64,000 nucleotides of DNA from Hymenobacter sp. BT559 (GCF_016427535.1 NZ_JAELXV010000001.1:1364001-1428000); one strand, 5' to 3'. Counted from the first letter of the stretch, positions 1 to 8,838 are shown. Notes: generated by a model from the sequence alone, not told the origin. Program-made: numbers and translations.

Positions 1-534
1 GTGAAAGCATTGGTTATTGGGTTGTTCTTCTGCGGCTTGCCGCTGGCCCAGGCCGCGGCGCCGGGCCTGGTATTTCCGGTGCCGACGGGGGTTGCCAATC
101 AGCTCTTTTACCTACAGCGCGACCCGAATACCAACACCGTTATCTACCAGCTCAATGTGAACAGCGCTGGCAAAGTAGACGAGGATGAGCCGGTGCATGT
201 GTTCTGGATACGCTACGGCGAGCACGGCGAGCGCAAGGACTTAAATTTCATTCAGCGCAAGTTTGCCTACGGCCTCACCGCCAAGAAGGCCGCGGCTGAT
301 AAATACGTCCTCAAGTTTGCTGCCTACGACAAGGTGCCGTTTTACCTCCAAAAAACGAGCGCCGACAATGCCTTCCACGTGGTTACGGTCATCAACAACA
401 AGCAGATTGTGATAAACCGCGTGTACCTGCGCATCGAGGGCGGTACCTTCTGGGTGCCCAACGTGAAGTACATCGAAGTCAAAGGCTGGAACGCTGCTAC
501 CCGCGAGCCCGTGGTAGAACGGTTGAGCGTGTAG
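1..534 (+). CDS. DUF4833 domain-containing secreted protein
   Basis: A 177-residue protein recognised by its overall resemblance to the DUF4833 family, whose function is unknown. Residues 1-18 look like a signal peptide ending in AQA, so it is probably periplasmic. The body is a compact beta-rich domain with a conserved-looking VHVFWIRYGEHGERKDL segment. The GTG start is the first base of the window, so a start further upstream cannot be excluded, although the signal peptide fits this one. It lies 21 bp before a PAP2-type membrane enzyme on the same strand and is probably cotranscribed with it. In Bacteroidota such pairs occur near inositol or sphingolipid genes, which is a weak hint only. 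Confidence 0.75.
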   Translation: MKALVIGLFFCGLPLAQAAAPGLVFPVPTGVANQLFYLQRDPNTNTVIYQLNVNSAGKVDEDEPVHVFWIRYGEHGERKDLNFIQRKFAYGLTAKKAAADKYVLKFAAYDKVPFYLQKTSADNAFHVVTVINNKQIVINRVYLRIEGGTFWVPNVKYIEVKGWNAATREPVVERLSV

Positions 535-555
535 CGCGGGCTTCTATAATTCTTT

Positions 556-1497
556 ATGTCTCAACTATCTGCCGAGCCGGTTCGCCCCGCCGGGCGCTGG
601 CTCGTGCCAGCGCTTTCGCTGGCTTACCTGCTGTTTTCGCGGTTTCTGATTGGCTTCCGGCCTGAGCAATTGGTGCTGGTGGGGCTGTGCAATGCCTGCT
701 ACTTTCTGTCGGCCACCACGCGGCGGTTCATCACCGGGTTTTCCATTTTTGTGGTCTTTTGGGTGCTGTATGATTACATGCGCGCCTTCCCCAACTACCA
801 GTACCGGGCCGTGGACGTGGCGCAGCTCTACCACACCGAGAAAAGCTTGTTTGGCATTCGCACCCTAGGGCAAGTACTAACGCCCAATGAGTTTTGGCTG
901 CAGCACCACCAGCCTTGGCTCGATGTGCTCTGCGGCATCTTCTATTTGTGCTGGGTGCCGATTCCGCTGGCGTTTGCGGGCTATTTATTCTTCCGTAATC
1001 GCCGGCTGTTTTTCGCGTTTGCGCTGACTTTTTTGTTGGTCAACATCCTAGGGTTCATTGTGTATTACTTGCACCCGGCTGCCCCGCCGTGGTATGTGCA
1101 GCAGCACGGCCTACAGTTTCAGCCGCTCACGATGGGCAGCACGGCGGGCCTGGCTCGGTTCGATAGCTTTTTTGGGGTTCACATTTTTCAAGGCATCTAT
1201 GCCAAGAATGCGAACATCTTTGCGGCCATGCCTTCGCTGCACTCAGCTTACCCGGCCATTGTGCTGTTTTACGCGCTCAAAAACAAGTCGGGCATCTTCA
1301 ACGGGCTGTTCCTGGTAATTATGCTAGGTATCTGGTTTGCAGCGGTGTACACGAGCCACCATTATGTGCTGGACGTGCTGGCGGGCATCACCATTGCCCT
1401 GACGGGCATCGGTATCATTCGCTTTCTGCTGGCCAAGAGTCCAACGTTCAACCGCTTAGTTGACGCCTTTATGCAAGCCACGGCGCCGGCCGCCTAG
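556..1497 (+). CDS. PAP2 superfamily / AUR1-like membrane protein
   Basis: A 313-residue polytopic membrane protein with about six hydrophobic segments. The PAP2 phosphatase signature is visible as PSLHSAYP (around residue 225) and SHHYVLDVLAG (around 275), giving the catalytic histidines and aspartate. The layout resembles the inositol phosphorylceramide synthase AUR1 branch more than PgpB: long N-terminal helices come first and the PAP2 motifs sit in the C-terminal half. Bacteroides uses an AUR1-like enzyme to make inositol phosphoceramide, so a role in sphingolipid or inositol-lipid head-group transfer is plausible, but a simple lipid phosphatase is equally compatible. It follows the DUF4833 gene closely and converges on an S41 peptidase gene. 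Confidence 0.8.
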   Translation: MSQLSAEPVRPAGRWLVPALSLAYLLFSRFLIGFRPEQLVLVGLCNACYFLSATTRRFITGFSIFVVFWVLYDYMRAFPNYQYRAVDVAQLYHTEKSLFGIRTLGQVLTPNEFWLQHHQPWLDVLCGIFYLCWVPIPLAFAGYLFFRNRRLFFAFALTFLLVNILGFIVYYLHPAAPPWYVQQHGLQFQPLTMGSTAGLARFDSFFGVHIFQGIYAKNANIFAAMPSLHSAYPAIVLFYALKNKSGIFNGLFLVIMLGIWFAAVYTSHHYVLDVLAGITIALTGIGIIRFLLAKSPTFNRLVDAFMQATAPAA

Positions 1498-1529
1498 GGT
1501 ATCTTTTGCAGAGGGGGCATGCCACGTAG

Positions 1530-2996
1530 CTAGCGCAGTAGTGCAGGCAACTGGCTTAGCACGGCGTCGGTGCGGGTTGCCACCTGCCGGGGCGTGGGCA
1601 CCACCTCGATATCGGGGCACACGCCCCGGCCCAGTTGCGGGTTAGGGCAGGCCGAGCGTATCCGAAAGTGCGGCAGTTGGAGTATCAAGTGCGTTTCGGG
1701 TAGCTCTAGGTCTGAGATTGTGCCGCCGTTGCAGCCGGCTTCGGCGCCGCCCGTTTCCTCCCCGATGACCGTGATGCGCCGCTGCGCCCGCAGGCTGGCG
1801 GTGAAATTGGAAGCGGCAGAAAACGTGCCACCATCGACCAGCACCACGACCTTGCCTCGGAAATAGCGCCCGTGGTAGGGCCGCTGCGGGCCTAATTCGG
1901 AGTTGACAAAGCTAATGGTGCCATCGAGCAGGCGCCGGACGCGGGTGGGGTTGAAGTAGTTGGGTTTGAGCGAGTCGGGCTGCGAGAAGAAAGGCAGTAG
2001 CACCGGAGCCAGGGCGCTTTTATTCAGTACAAATTCGGACTTCAGGAGGTATTTCATAATGTCTACCGAAATCTCTTGGTTGCCGCCAGCATTGCCACGC
2101 AAGTCGATAATTAATTGCTTGGTGCGACGCTTGGCAAGGTCGGCAAAGAGCTGGCGATGAAATGCTTTGAAGTCTTCCAACTCATCGTAGCTAAACTCGC
2201 GGATTCGCAGAATGGCCGTGGCGGGCAGGTCCTCGGGGTAGTGCACCGACCGCAGCCGGTCGAGGCGGCGGGTGCGGTTCTGCGCGGCCGTGAGGGGCGG
2301 GGGCATCGGGGCCAGAGGCTTGGGCTTGGCGGGCCTAGGTAGCGGCGTGAGCTGGCGTTGCTGCCCCGTGCTATCGCGCACAAGCAAGGGGTAGGTAGGC
2401 TTAGCCTCGTAGAAGCTCCAGTAATAAGAGTCAAAGAAGCCAGCTTCCAATTCATTGTCTTGAAAGCCAGTGCCGTAGCCATCGGCCGAAATAAGCGAAC
2501 GTAGGCGCGGCAGCACCTCGGCGGTGGGGTGCCCGTCGATGGCCAGTAGCTCGGTGCCGGGCTGTAATTCGGGCGCGGTACTCTGGTTTTCAGCGATAAA
2601 CAGACGGTCTTGGCGCACGGCCACCGTAAACGGCAGGTAGGGGTAGGGCTGCCGCCGAAACCACGCCTTGTAAGCCGCCGAGTGCTGCACCCGCGTGTGC
2701 CCGCAGTGCACGCGCCCCACCAGCGTTTGCAGCAGCTGCCAGTATTCGGGCTCGGTCATGGGGTGGGTGAGGGCGCCGGCCGTGCGGGCAAAAGCGCGGT
2801 CGAGCGAGTCCTTGGGCGTATACCAGTACAAGCCGGGGTGGACTTCTTCCAGTGCCCGGCGCAGGTACGCAAAATCACTTTGCAACTGTGCCACCTCGTA
2901 GCGCTGGGCCGGGTCGTAGCCAGCAGGCGCCGCCGATTGGGCCGCTGCTATGAGGTGTCCGATGCAGCAAGCGAGTAAGAGAAAAAGTCTTTTCAT
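1530..2996 (-). CDS. S41 family peptidase (secreted)
   Basis: A C-terminal processing peptidase-like serine hydrolase. The start was placed at the inner ATG, giving 488 residues, because MKRLFLLLACCIGHLIAAAQS is a clean signal peptide; an ATG 12 codons upstream is possible. The peptidase core contains LIIDLRGNAGGN and the nucleophile region GGTFSAAS, where the serine after TF is catalytic, followed by GEETGG. The N-terminal third is a helical domain usual in Bacteroidota S41 proteins. No PDZ domain is obvious. It probably acts in the periplasm or at the surface. A second S41 peptidase, different in sequence, lies at 5216-6973. Confidence 0.85.
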   Translation of the reverse strand: MKRLFLLLACCIGHLIAAAQSAAPAGYDPAQRYEVAQLQSDFAYLRRALEEVHPGLYWYTPKDSLDRAFARTAGALTHPMTEPEYWQLLQTLVGRVHCGHTRVQHSAAYKAWFRRQPYPYLPFTVAVRQDRLFIAENQSTAPELQPGTELLAIDGHPTAEVLPRLRSLISADGYGTGFQDNELEAGFFDSYYWSFYEAKPTYPLLVRDSTGQQRQLTPLPRPAKPKPLAPMPPPLTAAQNRTRRLDRLRSVHYPEDLPATAILRIREFSYDELEDFKAFHRQLFADLAKRRTKQLIIDLRGNAGGNQEISVDIMKYLLKSEFVLNKSALAPVLLPFFSQPDSLKPNYFNPTRVRRLLDGTISFVNSELGPQRPYHGRYFRGKVVVLVDGGTFSAASNFTASLRAQRRITVIGEETGGAEAGCNGGTISDLELPETHLILQLPHFRIRSACPNPQLGRGVCPDIEVVPTPRQVATRTDAVLSQLPALLR

Positions 2997-3040
2997 GAGG
3001 CTAAGTATGTTTTGCAGAAAGGGTTTGAGCATTCAGCCAA

Positions 3041-3141
3041 GTAGCTTGGACTTTGTGGTCCGAGCGCGAGCGCAGCGAACAGTGTGTAAGCGAACGTTGA
3101 TGTGAGCTACGCTCGCGCTCGGACTACAAAGTCCAAGCTAC
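3041..3141. repeat. Intergenic inverted repeat, family 1 (TTGGACTTTGTAGTCC type)
   Basis: Two 32-base arms (3041-3072 and 3110-3141) are inverted copies with one mismatch, separated by 37 bases. Each arm carries its own small palindrome around GGAC...GTCC. Related elements are at 5138-5220, 17860-17890 and 25036-25138. The distal arm contains the TAG stop codon of the MOSC gene. It looks like a mobile REP/MITE-type palindrome. A transcript through it would fold into a long hairpin. Confidence 0.85.
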
Positions 3142-3776
3142 TGGCCGAGCAATCGTTCTAAGCGTTCGCGCCAGCTGGGCGAGAGGGTGGGGAGGGCCAG
3201 CAGCGCTCGCACCTTGTCTAGGTCGGCGTAACCAGGCGCCAGCATCTGCACCATGTCGTGGATGGTGACGGCGCAGGTCGACGCCTCGACCAGCGCAATA
3301 GCATCGCCCGCCTGCAAGTGGCCTGGCTGCACCACCCGAAAGTAGATGCCTGGGCGCTGCGCTTCCTCAAACTCGCGCACCAGACTCGGCCGCTGCCAGC
3401 GGATGCCCAGCTTCAGGCACGGGCGGCGCGGCTGCACGGCCATGAGCACGGTGGTGCCGATTTGGAAGCAGTCGCCTACCCGCACGTCGGTTTCGAGCAG
3501 GCCGGTGGTAGTTAGGTTTTCGCCAAAGGCGCCGGGCACGAGTTGGGCGGCGGGTAGGTGCTGTTGCCAGTAGGCGTGGTGCTCCTGGGGGTAGGCGTAC
3601 ACGGCCTTGTCGGGACCGCCGTGCACGCGCAGGTCGGCCTGGCCATCGCCGGCCAGGTGCTCGGCGTGCAACTGCACTGGCCCCGCCACGGGCTGCTTAA
3701 AGATGCTGGTGCGAATGATTTTATCCTGCCAGGTAATGGCTTGGGGCAGTGCCACATTTAGGGAAAGGAGCTGCAT
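3138..3776 (-). CDS. MOSC domain-containing protein
   Basis: A 212-residue protein of the MOSC family (C-terminal domain of molybdenum cofactor sulfurase), similar in layout to E. coli YiiM. Seen directly are the VHGGPDKAVYAYP block, the GAFGENLTTTG block and RRPCLKLG, whose cysteine is the conserved family residue. YiiM-like proteins bind molybdenum cofactor and act in reduction of N-hydroxylated compounds; the substrate here is unknown. It has no signal peptide, so it is cytoplasmic. Its stop codon lies inside the adjoining inverted-repeat element, so the last codons may have been set by repeat insertion. Confidence 0.85.
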   Translation of the reverse strand: MQLLSLNVALPQAITWQDKIIRTSIFKQPVAGPVQLHAEHLAGDGQADLRVHGGPDKAVYAYPQEHHAYWQQHLPAAQLVPGAFGENLTTTGLLETDVRVGDCFQIGTTVLMAVQPRRPCLKLGIRWQRPSLVREFEEAQRPGIYFRVVQPGHLQAGDAIALVEASTCAVTIHDMVQMLAPGYADLDKVRALLALPTLSPSWRERLERLLGQ

Positions 3777-3864
3777 AAAGCGAAGTAACGGCCGAGTTGG
3801 CGTAGCGATGGCCTAGGCTGGGCGGTACGTGGCGGTGACTACCTTCGGCTTTACTTTCCTTGCT

Positions 3865-5115
3865 ATGAAAATTTTGGTATTGCTGCTTGGGCTGGTCCTA
3901 GGTAGCGCGTTTGCCGGCTACGCCGTGCCCCGCGTGCAGGTGCAGCTTTCAGTAGAGCCCACCACTCAGGCCTTCACGTGTCGGTACACGTTTGCACTGC
4001 CCGCGGGCGATACAACCACCGTGCTGCGCCTCAATCTGCGGAAGGCTTTTCGGGTGCAGCGCGTGCAAGGCGGCCGAGCCATAGTGCAGACCCGCCGCCT
4101 CTACTACCCCTATTTCGCCGACACGATGCAGCAGGTGGTGGCGCGCTACCCCGCCGGCCGCCAGGCCCGCATGCTGACCCTAGACTACACGGGTACCCTG
4201 GATAAGGAGCGCACCACGGCGGCACAAGTGCTAGAGTTTAGCGGGCATACTAACTGGTTGCCCTTCCGGCATTTGCAGGAGTATGAGGTGGTGGAGTATG
4301 CCCTAGGCGTGCGCGTGCCGGCGGGCTATCAGGTACGCAGTACCTCGCCGCCCCTAGGTGCCAAGCCGGGTTACTTTCGGTTTGAAGGCCGCGCGTGCGC
4401 CCTCGAGCTGACGGCCATCATTGCTCCGCAGTTTTGGCAGGCTGTGGCTAGTCGGGGGCCTGCTATTGCAGTAGTGAAAGCCGGCGCGGCCCTAAGTCCT
4501 ATGGAGGCGGCTATTCTGCCCAAAGCCCAGGATATCGTTGCTTTTTACAACCGCACCATCGGCCGCCAGGACTCCATTACTAGGTTCACGGTGCTGCTCA
4601 CGGGCACTAAGCAAGACGCGTTTGCCGTGCTCGAAAATGCTACCGTCATCACCTACGCCGATAATTTCGACGTGGCGCAGCGGGGGGATTTGCTGACTCT
4701 GGCCCACGAAATCAGCCATAAGTGGTGGGGCTACGGCTCGGTGCACGATGAAACCGACTGGCTAAACGAGGCCTTCGCGACCTATTCGAGCATGCTCTAC
4801 CTGCAGGCTCGTGGCGATACGGCCGGCTATCGCCAGAACTACGAGAAGCTCGCCAAGACTACGCCCAACACGCCGCCCATCATCGGCTTCGACCGCACGA
4901 AGTACGAATCAGGCATGTACCGACGGGTGGTGTACAATAAAGGCATGGTAGTGCTAGCCGCCCTGCACGCTCACGTGGGCACCCAGCAGCTCTACACCAT
5001 TTTGGCGCGTACGGCGGCCCAACAGGTGAGCACGACCAGTGCCTTCCTAGGTGTAGTAGGGCAGGTCGCGGGCGCCGAAACCCGTACTTGGCTGCAGGCA
5101 AGATTAAGCGAGTAA
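3865..5115 (+). CDS. M1-like gluzincin aminopeptidase (secreted)
   Basis: A 416-residue protein starting at the inner ATG, where MKILVLLLGLVLGSAFAGYA forms a signal peptide; a GTG 12 codons upstream is less likely. The zinc site is HEISHKWWGYG followed by WLNEAF, the HExxH...E arrangement of M1 peptidases. The preceding AVLENATVITY corresponds to the GxMEN exopeptidase motif in degenerate form. Only 16 residues separate HEISH from the third ligand Glu, against 18 in classic M1 enzymes. The protein is about half the usual M1 length and lacks a recognisable C-terminal helical domain. It probably trims peptides in the periplasm. Confidence 0.8.
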   Translation: MKILVLLLGLVLGSAFAGYAVPRVQVQLSVEPTTQAFTCRYTFALPAGDTTTVLRLNLRKAFRVQRVQGGRAIVQTRRLYYPYFADTMQQVVARYPAGRQARMLTLDYTGTLDKERTTAAQVLEFSGHTNWLPFRHLQEYEVVEYALGVRVPAGYQVRSTSPPLGAKPGYFRFEGRACALELTAIIAPQFWQAVASRGPAIAVVKAGAALSPMEAAILPKAQDIVAFYNRTIGRQDSITRFTVLLTGTKQDAFAVLENATVITYADNFDVAQRGDLLTLAHEISHKWWGYGSVHDETDWLNEAFATYSSMLYLQARGDTAGYRQNYEKLAKTTPNTPPIIGFDRTKYESGMYRRVVYNKGMVVLAALHAHVGTQQLYTILARTAAQQVSTTSAFLGVVGQVAGAETRTWLQARLSE

Positions 5116-5137
5116 GGCAGTGTGTAGTGCCCACCGT

Positions 5138-5220
5138 AGCGCGGACTTTCAGTCCGCAAGCCAGTGCTACCGCACTCTCGAACTACACTTTGTACTCGCG
5201 GACTAAAAGTCCGCACTACT
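5138..5220. repeat. Intergenic repeat, family 1 variant with two hairpins
   Basis: Two short perfect hairpins, 5141-5157 (GCGGACT TTC AGTCCGC) and 5198-5214 (GCGGACT AAA AGTCCGC), lie within a roughly palindromic element between two convergent genes. The last bases contain the TAG stop codon of the downstream S41 gene on the minus strand. It is related to the elements at 3041 and 17860. Confidence 0.75.
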
Positions 5221-6973
5221 TGGCTTTAGCGAGCTTGGTGGCCTTGGTAGATACGCCTAGGTGGCGTAGGGCAGCGGCCAGCACTGGGTCTTGGCCGGCT
5301 TGCAGGGCGGCCACGGTGGGGTGCGCGAGCACGGTGGGCTGGATACCGATGCCGTTCCATTCGGTGCCGTCGGGGTAGGCGTCGCGCTTGGTGCACACGC
5401 GGGCCATGATGCCGCCGGGCACGGCAAACGCGAATGGCTGCCCGGTGCTGCCGCCGGTGGGTTCGCCCACTAATGCGCCCCGCTTCAGACCCACGTAGGC
5501 CGAGCAAAAGTCCTCGGCCGCCGAAAACGTTTCGCCGCTGATAAGCACCGCCACGGGCTTGGTGTAGAGCTTGCCCGCGCCGGCAGGCTGCCACCTATCA
5601 GCAGCGTACAGCGACTCAAACCGCACGCCCGCACCCCGCGCCCGGCCCACGGCGCTGTAGGTGCGCGACTGATAAGTGCCAGCACTATAGGGCTTATCGG
5701 TGAGGTAGCTGAGGATGTTGTAGCCGTTACCCGAATTGCCGCCCCCGTTTTGACGCAGGTCGATAATAAGGCCAGCCGTGTTTTTAATGGAATCGAACGC
5801 CGCCACAAAGCGCTTGAAGCCCGCATCGGTTTCAAACTCATCGACTCGTATATACGCCACGTTGCCGGGCAAAAAGCGCAGGCGCACGGGTACGTAGGGC
5901 GTATACTTTCCGTAGCCGCGGCGCGGCAGCACGCGCGTAAATTCGTGGCCCCGCGCATCACGGAAGGTGAGGCGCACGGGTCGATTTTTGGGGCCGCGCA
6001 GCAGGTTGTAAATGTAGGTTTGCACGTCCACGTTTTGGGTGGTCGAGCCGGCTTGGTAGGGGCGCACGTAGCGCTCGGCATAGGTCTTCACGGGCAAGCC
6101 ATCAATCTGCACGATTTCGAGGCCGGGCACGATGCCGGTGCGACGCAGGCTGTCGTACTGTACGTCGCGCACCAGCACGCGGCCCTCTACCAGGTGGGGC
6201 CGCAGTGGCGGGCGGGCGCCCACTGAGTCGAGGAGTGGGCCACTATTGACCCACACATTGGTGTGGCCGTCGTGTAGCTGCACGTAGAACTGCTGGAGCA
6301 GCCGGAAGTACCCTAGGGTGCTGGTAGTGGCTTGTACTTTAGATAAGTACTCTAGGTAGAGCTTGTCCCAATCTAAGCCCGGTAAGTGGTCGAAATACGC
6401 GAAGTTGTACTTGGCTTCTTCCCACAGCTTCGATAGCCCGGCCACCTTCTCGGCCGTGGGTAGGTTGGGCTGGTAGGGCGTGGCCAGCGCTGGCGAATCG
6501 AAAACGTTGCTGAGAGCTGACACCTTATCTACTATCGGTTTAATAGAAGGGTCTTGCCGTGCTACAGCCAGGGCCGGCTGTTTCAATATCCAGGGTGTAT
6601 ATACCTCTTGCTCTTCTGGGGAAACCAGAAGTTGTTGCAGCGAAGCGGCAGCGGCAGCCGGCTGTCCTAAACGGCCTTGCAGCACAGCCAAGTCGAAGAG
6701 GATATCGCTTTTGCGGTAAAAAAGTGACTCGCTGGTTTTGGCCAGCGCCACTACTTCGGGGCGCTGGTAGTACCCTAGGGCCGCTTGCAGCAGGCGCACG
6801 CCCTTTTGCAGACTGTCGGTGGGCGGGTTTTCGGCTTTGCCTACCACTGCCCGCACGCGAGCGCGCTGGTTTTGTAAGTAGTCGTAGGCCGCATCGGCCG
6901 TGAGGAGCGCCTGAGCCTGGGCCGCCGCGCTACCAAAAACGAGGAGTACGAATAATAAAAGTTTCATAGCCAA
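5216..6973 (-). CDS. S41 family peptidase (secreted)
   Basis: A 585-residue protein with signal peptide MKLLLFVLLVFGSAAAQAQA; the start may be this ATG or the one two codons before it. An N-terminal helical region of about 180 residues precedes the peptidase. The S41 core shows LIIDLRQNGGGNSGNGYN and GETFSAAEDF with the catalytic serine, then GEPTGGSTG. The region around VQIDGLPVKTYAERYV looks like a PDZ-type substrate-binding segment. It is downstream of the GIN-domain and aspartic-protease-like genes on the same strand, with short gaps (about 44 and 3 bp), so the three probably form an operon. Confidence 0.87.
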   Translation of the reverse strand: MAMKLLLFVLLVFGSAAAQAQALLTADAAYDYLQNQRARVRAVVGKAENPPTDSLQKGVRLLQAALGYYQRPEVVALAKTSESLFYRKSDILFDLAVLQGRLGQPAAAAASLQQLLVSPEEQEVYTPWILKQPALAVARQDPSIKPIVDKVSALSNVFDSPALATPYQPNLPTAEKVAGLSKLWEEAKYNFAYFDHLPGLDWDKLYLEYLSKVQATTSTLGYFRLLQQFYVQLHDGHTNVWVNSGPLLDSVGARPPLRPHLVEGRVLVRDVQYDSLRRTGIVPGLEIVQIDGLPVKTYAERYVRPYQAGSTTQNVDVQTYIYNLLRGPKNRPVRLTFRDARGHEFTRVLPRRGYGKYTPYVPVRLRFLPGNVAYIRVDEFETDAGFKRFVAAFDSIKNTAGLIIDLRQNGGGNSGNGYNILSYLTDKPYSAGTYQSRTYSAVGRARGAGVRFESLYAADRWQPAGAGKLYTKPVAVLISGETFSAAEDFCSAYVGLKRGALVGEPTGGSTGQPFAFAVPGGIMARVCTKRDAYPDGTEWNGIGIQPTVLAHPTVAALQAGQDPVLAAALRHLGVSTKATKLAKAK

Positions 6974-7017
6974 GTAGCTGGGGCAGAAAAGAGGATGGCT
7001 TCGATGAGGAATAAGAC

Positions 7018-7749
7018 CTAGAGATGCACAATTTGGCCGCCTTGGTCGTGGCGCTCCTGCGTGAGCAGGGCCGAGCCGCTGTAGGTGATAGTAGCTTCAT
7101 TGATGGCGCTGGCATCTAGCGTTTTACTCACGGCCAAGCGCGCCGTGCTGCCGCTAGAGGCATAGGCGGTGCACTGGTCGGCGCGCAGGCCGGGGCTGCG
7201 AAACTTGCTGCCCCCGATGGCCCGCACCCGTAGCGTAGTGGCCGTGCCGCTGAGGTGGGCTTCAGCGCCTTCGCGCAGTTGGACATCCAGCGCGGGCACC
7301 TGCACCGCACCGCCTAGGCTGGCCCCTGAGCGCAGCTGCACGGCTAGCGTGCCCGCGTCACCGGTGCTTAGGCCCTTGGTCAGGGTCACGGCGGCTCCGT
7401 CGGCAGCTTGCAAGGTGTGTAGTTCGTGGGTCGTTACCAGTACTTTGAACACTTCGCGCGAATTCACTAGGCCTTGCCAGTTGGGCTCGTGTTGGTAGTC
7501 GAAGTACACCTTGAGTACCCCTCCTTCGACTACCGTTTTGGTCATGCGCCGAAACTGAGCGGTCGAGGCGTCTACCACCGCCTCCGACGAGGGGCCGGCC
7601 TGCACCACTAGCTGGATGCCACTGGCTACGTCGATGGCCGTGAAGGCCGGCAGGGTACGCGCTTCGGTGCGGGCAGACGGGCTGTGCTGTGCCCAACTGC
7701 TGGCGGGCGTGGCGAGGCAACCTAGGGCGAGTAGTAAGAGCGTTTTCAT
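7018..7749 (-). CDS. GIN domain (DUF2807) secreted protein
   Basis: A 243-residue protein with signal peptide ending at SSWAQ. The body matches the head GIN domain (putative auto-transporter adhesin) family: FTAIDVASGIQLVVQAG is the usual family opening, followed by repeated short beta strands expected to form a right-handed beta solenoid. The function of the family is not established; surface adhesion or envelope sensing are suggestions. Only 3 bp separate it from the upstream aspartic-protease-like gene, so the two are almost certainly cotranscribed. Confidence 0.82.
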   Translation of the reverse strand: MKTLLLLALGCLATPASSWAQHSPSARTEARTLPAFTAIDVASGIQLVVQAGPSSEAVVDASTAQFRRMTKTVVEGGVLKVYFDYQHEPNWQGLVNSREVFKVLVTTHELHTLQAADGAAVTLTKGLSTGDAGTLAVQLRSGASLGGAVQVPALDVQLREGAEAHLSGTATTLRVRAIGGSKFRSPGLRADQCTAYASSGSTARLAVSKTLDASAINEATITYSGSALLTQERHDQGGQIVHL

Positions 7750-7752
7750 GGG

Positions 7753-8682
7753 TTATTGCACGCCAAAAACGTGGTTTTGATAATCAATAATGACCGTGTT
7801 GTGCAGGAAATATGCGTTGCCGGTGATGCCCCAGACGCCTTCCTCCTCGTAGAGCTTATCGAACTTGTGCAGGTTGTCGGCAAACACCAGGGCCTCGGGT
7901 AGCTGCTTGGTGCCGTAGTAGATAGCGCCCGTAGGCCGGCGGCCGTAGACGTAGTAGTACTCGCCCCAGCTAGAAGTTTTGATGGAGTCTTGCACCGCGC
8001 CGGGCGCTAGTGTGGCGGCGCGCTGCCGGGTGGTGAGCAGGGCAAACAAGCTGGAGCCAGTATCGAAGAGCAAGTCTTCTTGCTGACCATTGATGCGCAG
8101 CGGAATCTTGATGCGTCCATCCTTCAGCTTGAAGGGCTGGAACGAGGCCTTAGCGTAGGCGGCGGGTACCTTATCGACCACGCAAAGCCGCTGGTGTGGG
8201 TAGTCAATAATGAGTACCCGGTTCTGGAAAAGGTCGGGGGCGATGGTACCGACATGCACCTCCGTTTTGTCGGTCAGCGTTTTGGCAGTCAGCTTGTCGC
8301 CAAAATTTCTGAAAGAACCGAGGTCGCGCAGTCCAAAATCAATGGGCCCTAGTTTGAGCTTGACGCCGACCAGCTTCGGGTTTTTCTGGCCTTGCATGTA
8401 GAAAGTGTGGGTGGTATCCAGCTTAACGTTGAGCGCTGGATACTTGGCTAGATAGGGCGCGATGGGATTGCCGTAAACATGAGTAGTCTTGGCCCCTAAG
8501 TCTAGCTGCATCTTGAACTTATGAGGCAGGTTGTCCAGGGTTACCGGCACTGTGATAGCTACCTTGTCGAAGCGGCGGCCGGCCAGCGTGCCGCCCTCCC
8601 AGTTGAAGGGTATCCAGGGTAACTGTTGCCCAAAGGCAGAAGAAGTTAGGAGTAGGAAAAAGAGGGTGACTAGCTTGTTCAT
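7753..8682 (-). CDS. Pepsin/retropepsin-like aspartic protease family protein
   Basis: A 309-residue protein starting at the inner ATG, where MNKLVTLFFLLLTSSAFGQQ is a signal peptide. Two aspartic-protease-like halves are suggested: LDLGAKTTHVYG in the N-terminal half and LFDTGSSLFALL around residue 205. Only the second keeps the DTGSS triad. The first has DLGA, so one catalytic Asp-Thr-Gly is altered and activity is uncertain. The C-terminal GITGNAYFLHNTVIIDY resembles the strand that follows the flap in retropepsin-like bacterial proteins. It is the first gene of a probable operon with the GIN-domain protein and an S41 peptidase. Confidence 0.6.
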   Translation of the reverse strand: MNKLVTLFFLLLTSSAFGQQLPWIPFNWEGGTLAGRRFDKVAITVPVTLDNLPHKFKMQLDLGAKTTHVYGNPIAPYLAKYPALNVKLDTTHTFYMQGQKNPKLVGVKLKLGPIDFGLRDLGSFRNFGDKLTAKTLTDKTEVHVGTIAPDLFQNRVLIIDYPHQRLCVVDKVPAAYAKASFQPFKLKDGRIKIPLRINGQQEDLLFDTGSSLFALLTTRQRAATLAPGAVQDSIKTSSWGEYYYVYGRRPTGAIYYGTKQLPEALVFADNLHKFDKLYEEEGVWGITGNAYFLHNTVIIDYQNHVFGVQ

Positions 8683-8788
8683 TCGCGGCAGGTCTTGGAA
8701 AGTGGCCTGCCCTAGGTGTTGCCAAACAGATGCCACTTGTGCAAGTGCCTTACTTTGAGCGCTCTGTAAAAAAGCCTGCCTCGCACGA

Positions 8789-8806
8789 GTGTTCGAAAAC
8801 GAACAC
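8789..8806. repeat. Small perfect palindrome between ABC permease and protease genes
   Basis: GTGTTCG and CGAACAC flank a four-base AAAA loop in the 156-bp gap after the ABC permease stop (minus strand). No T-run follows, so it is a weak terminator at best and could instead be a protein-binding site. Confidence 0.4.
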
Positions 8807-8838
8807 CAGTTGTTCGCTGCCGAGCAGCCCGGCGCTCG

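Noticed and set aside
8789..8806. Palindrome GTGTTCG-AAAA-CGAACAC as a regulator binding site
   Set aside because: It lies downstream of the permease gene and has no promoter nearby on either strand, so it is recorded only as a weak palindrome.
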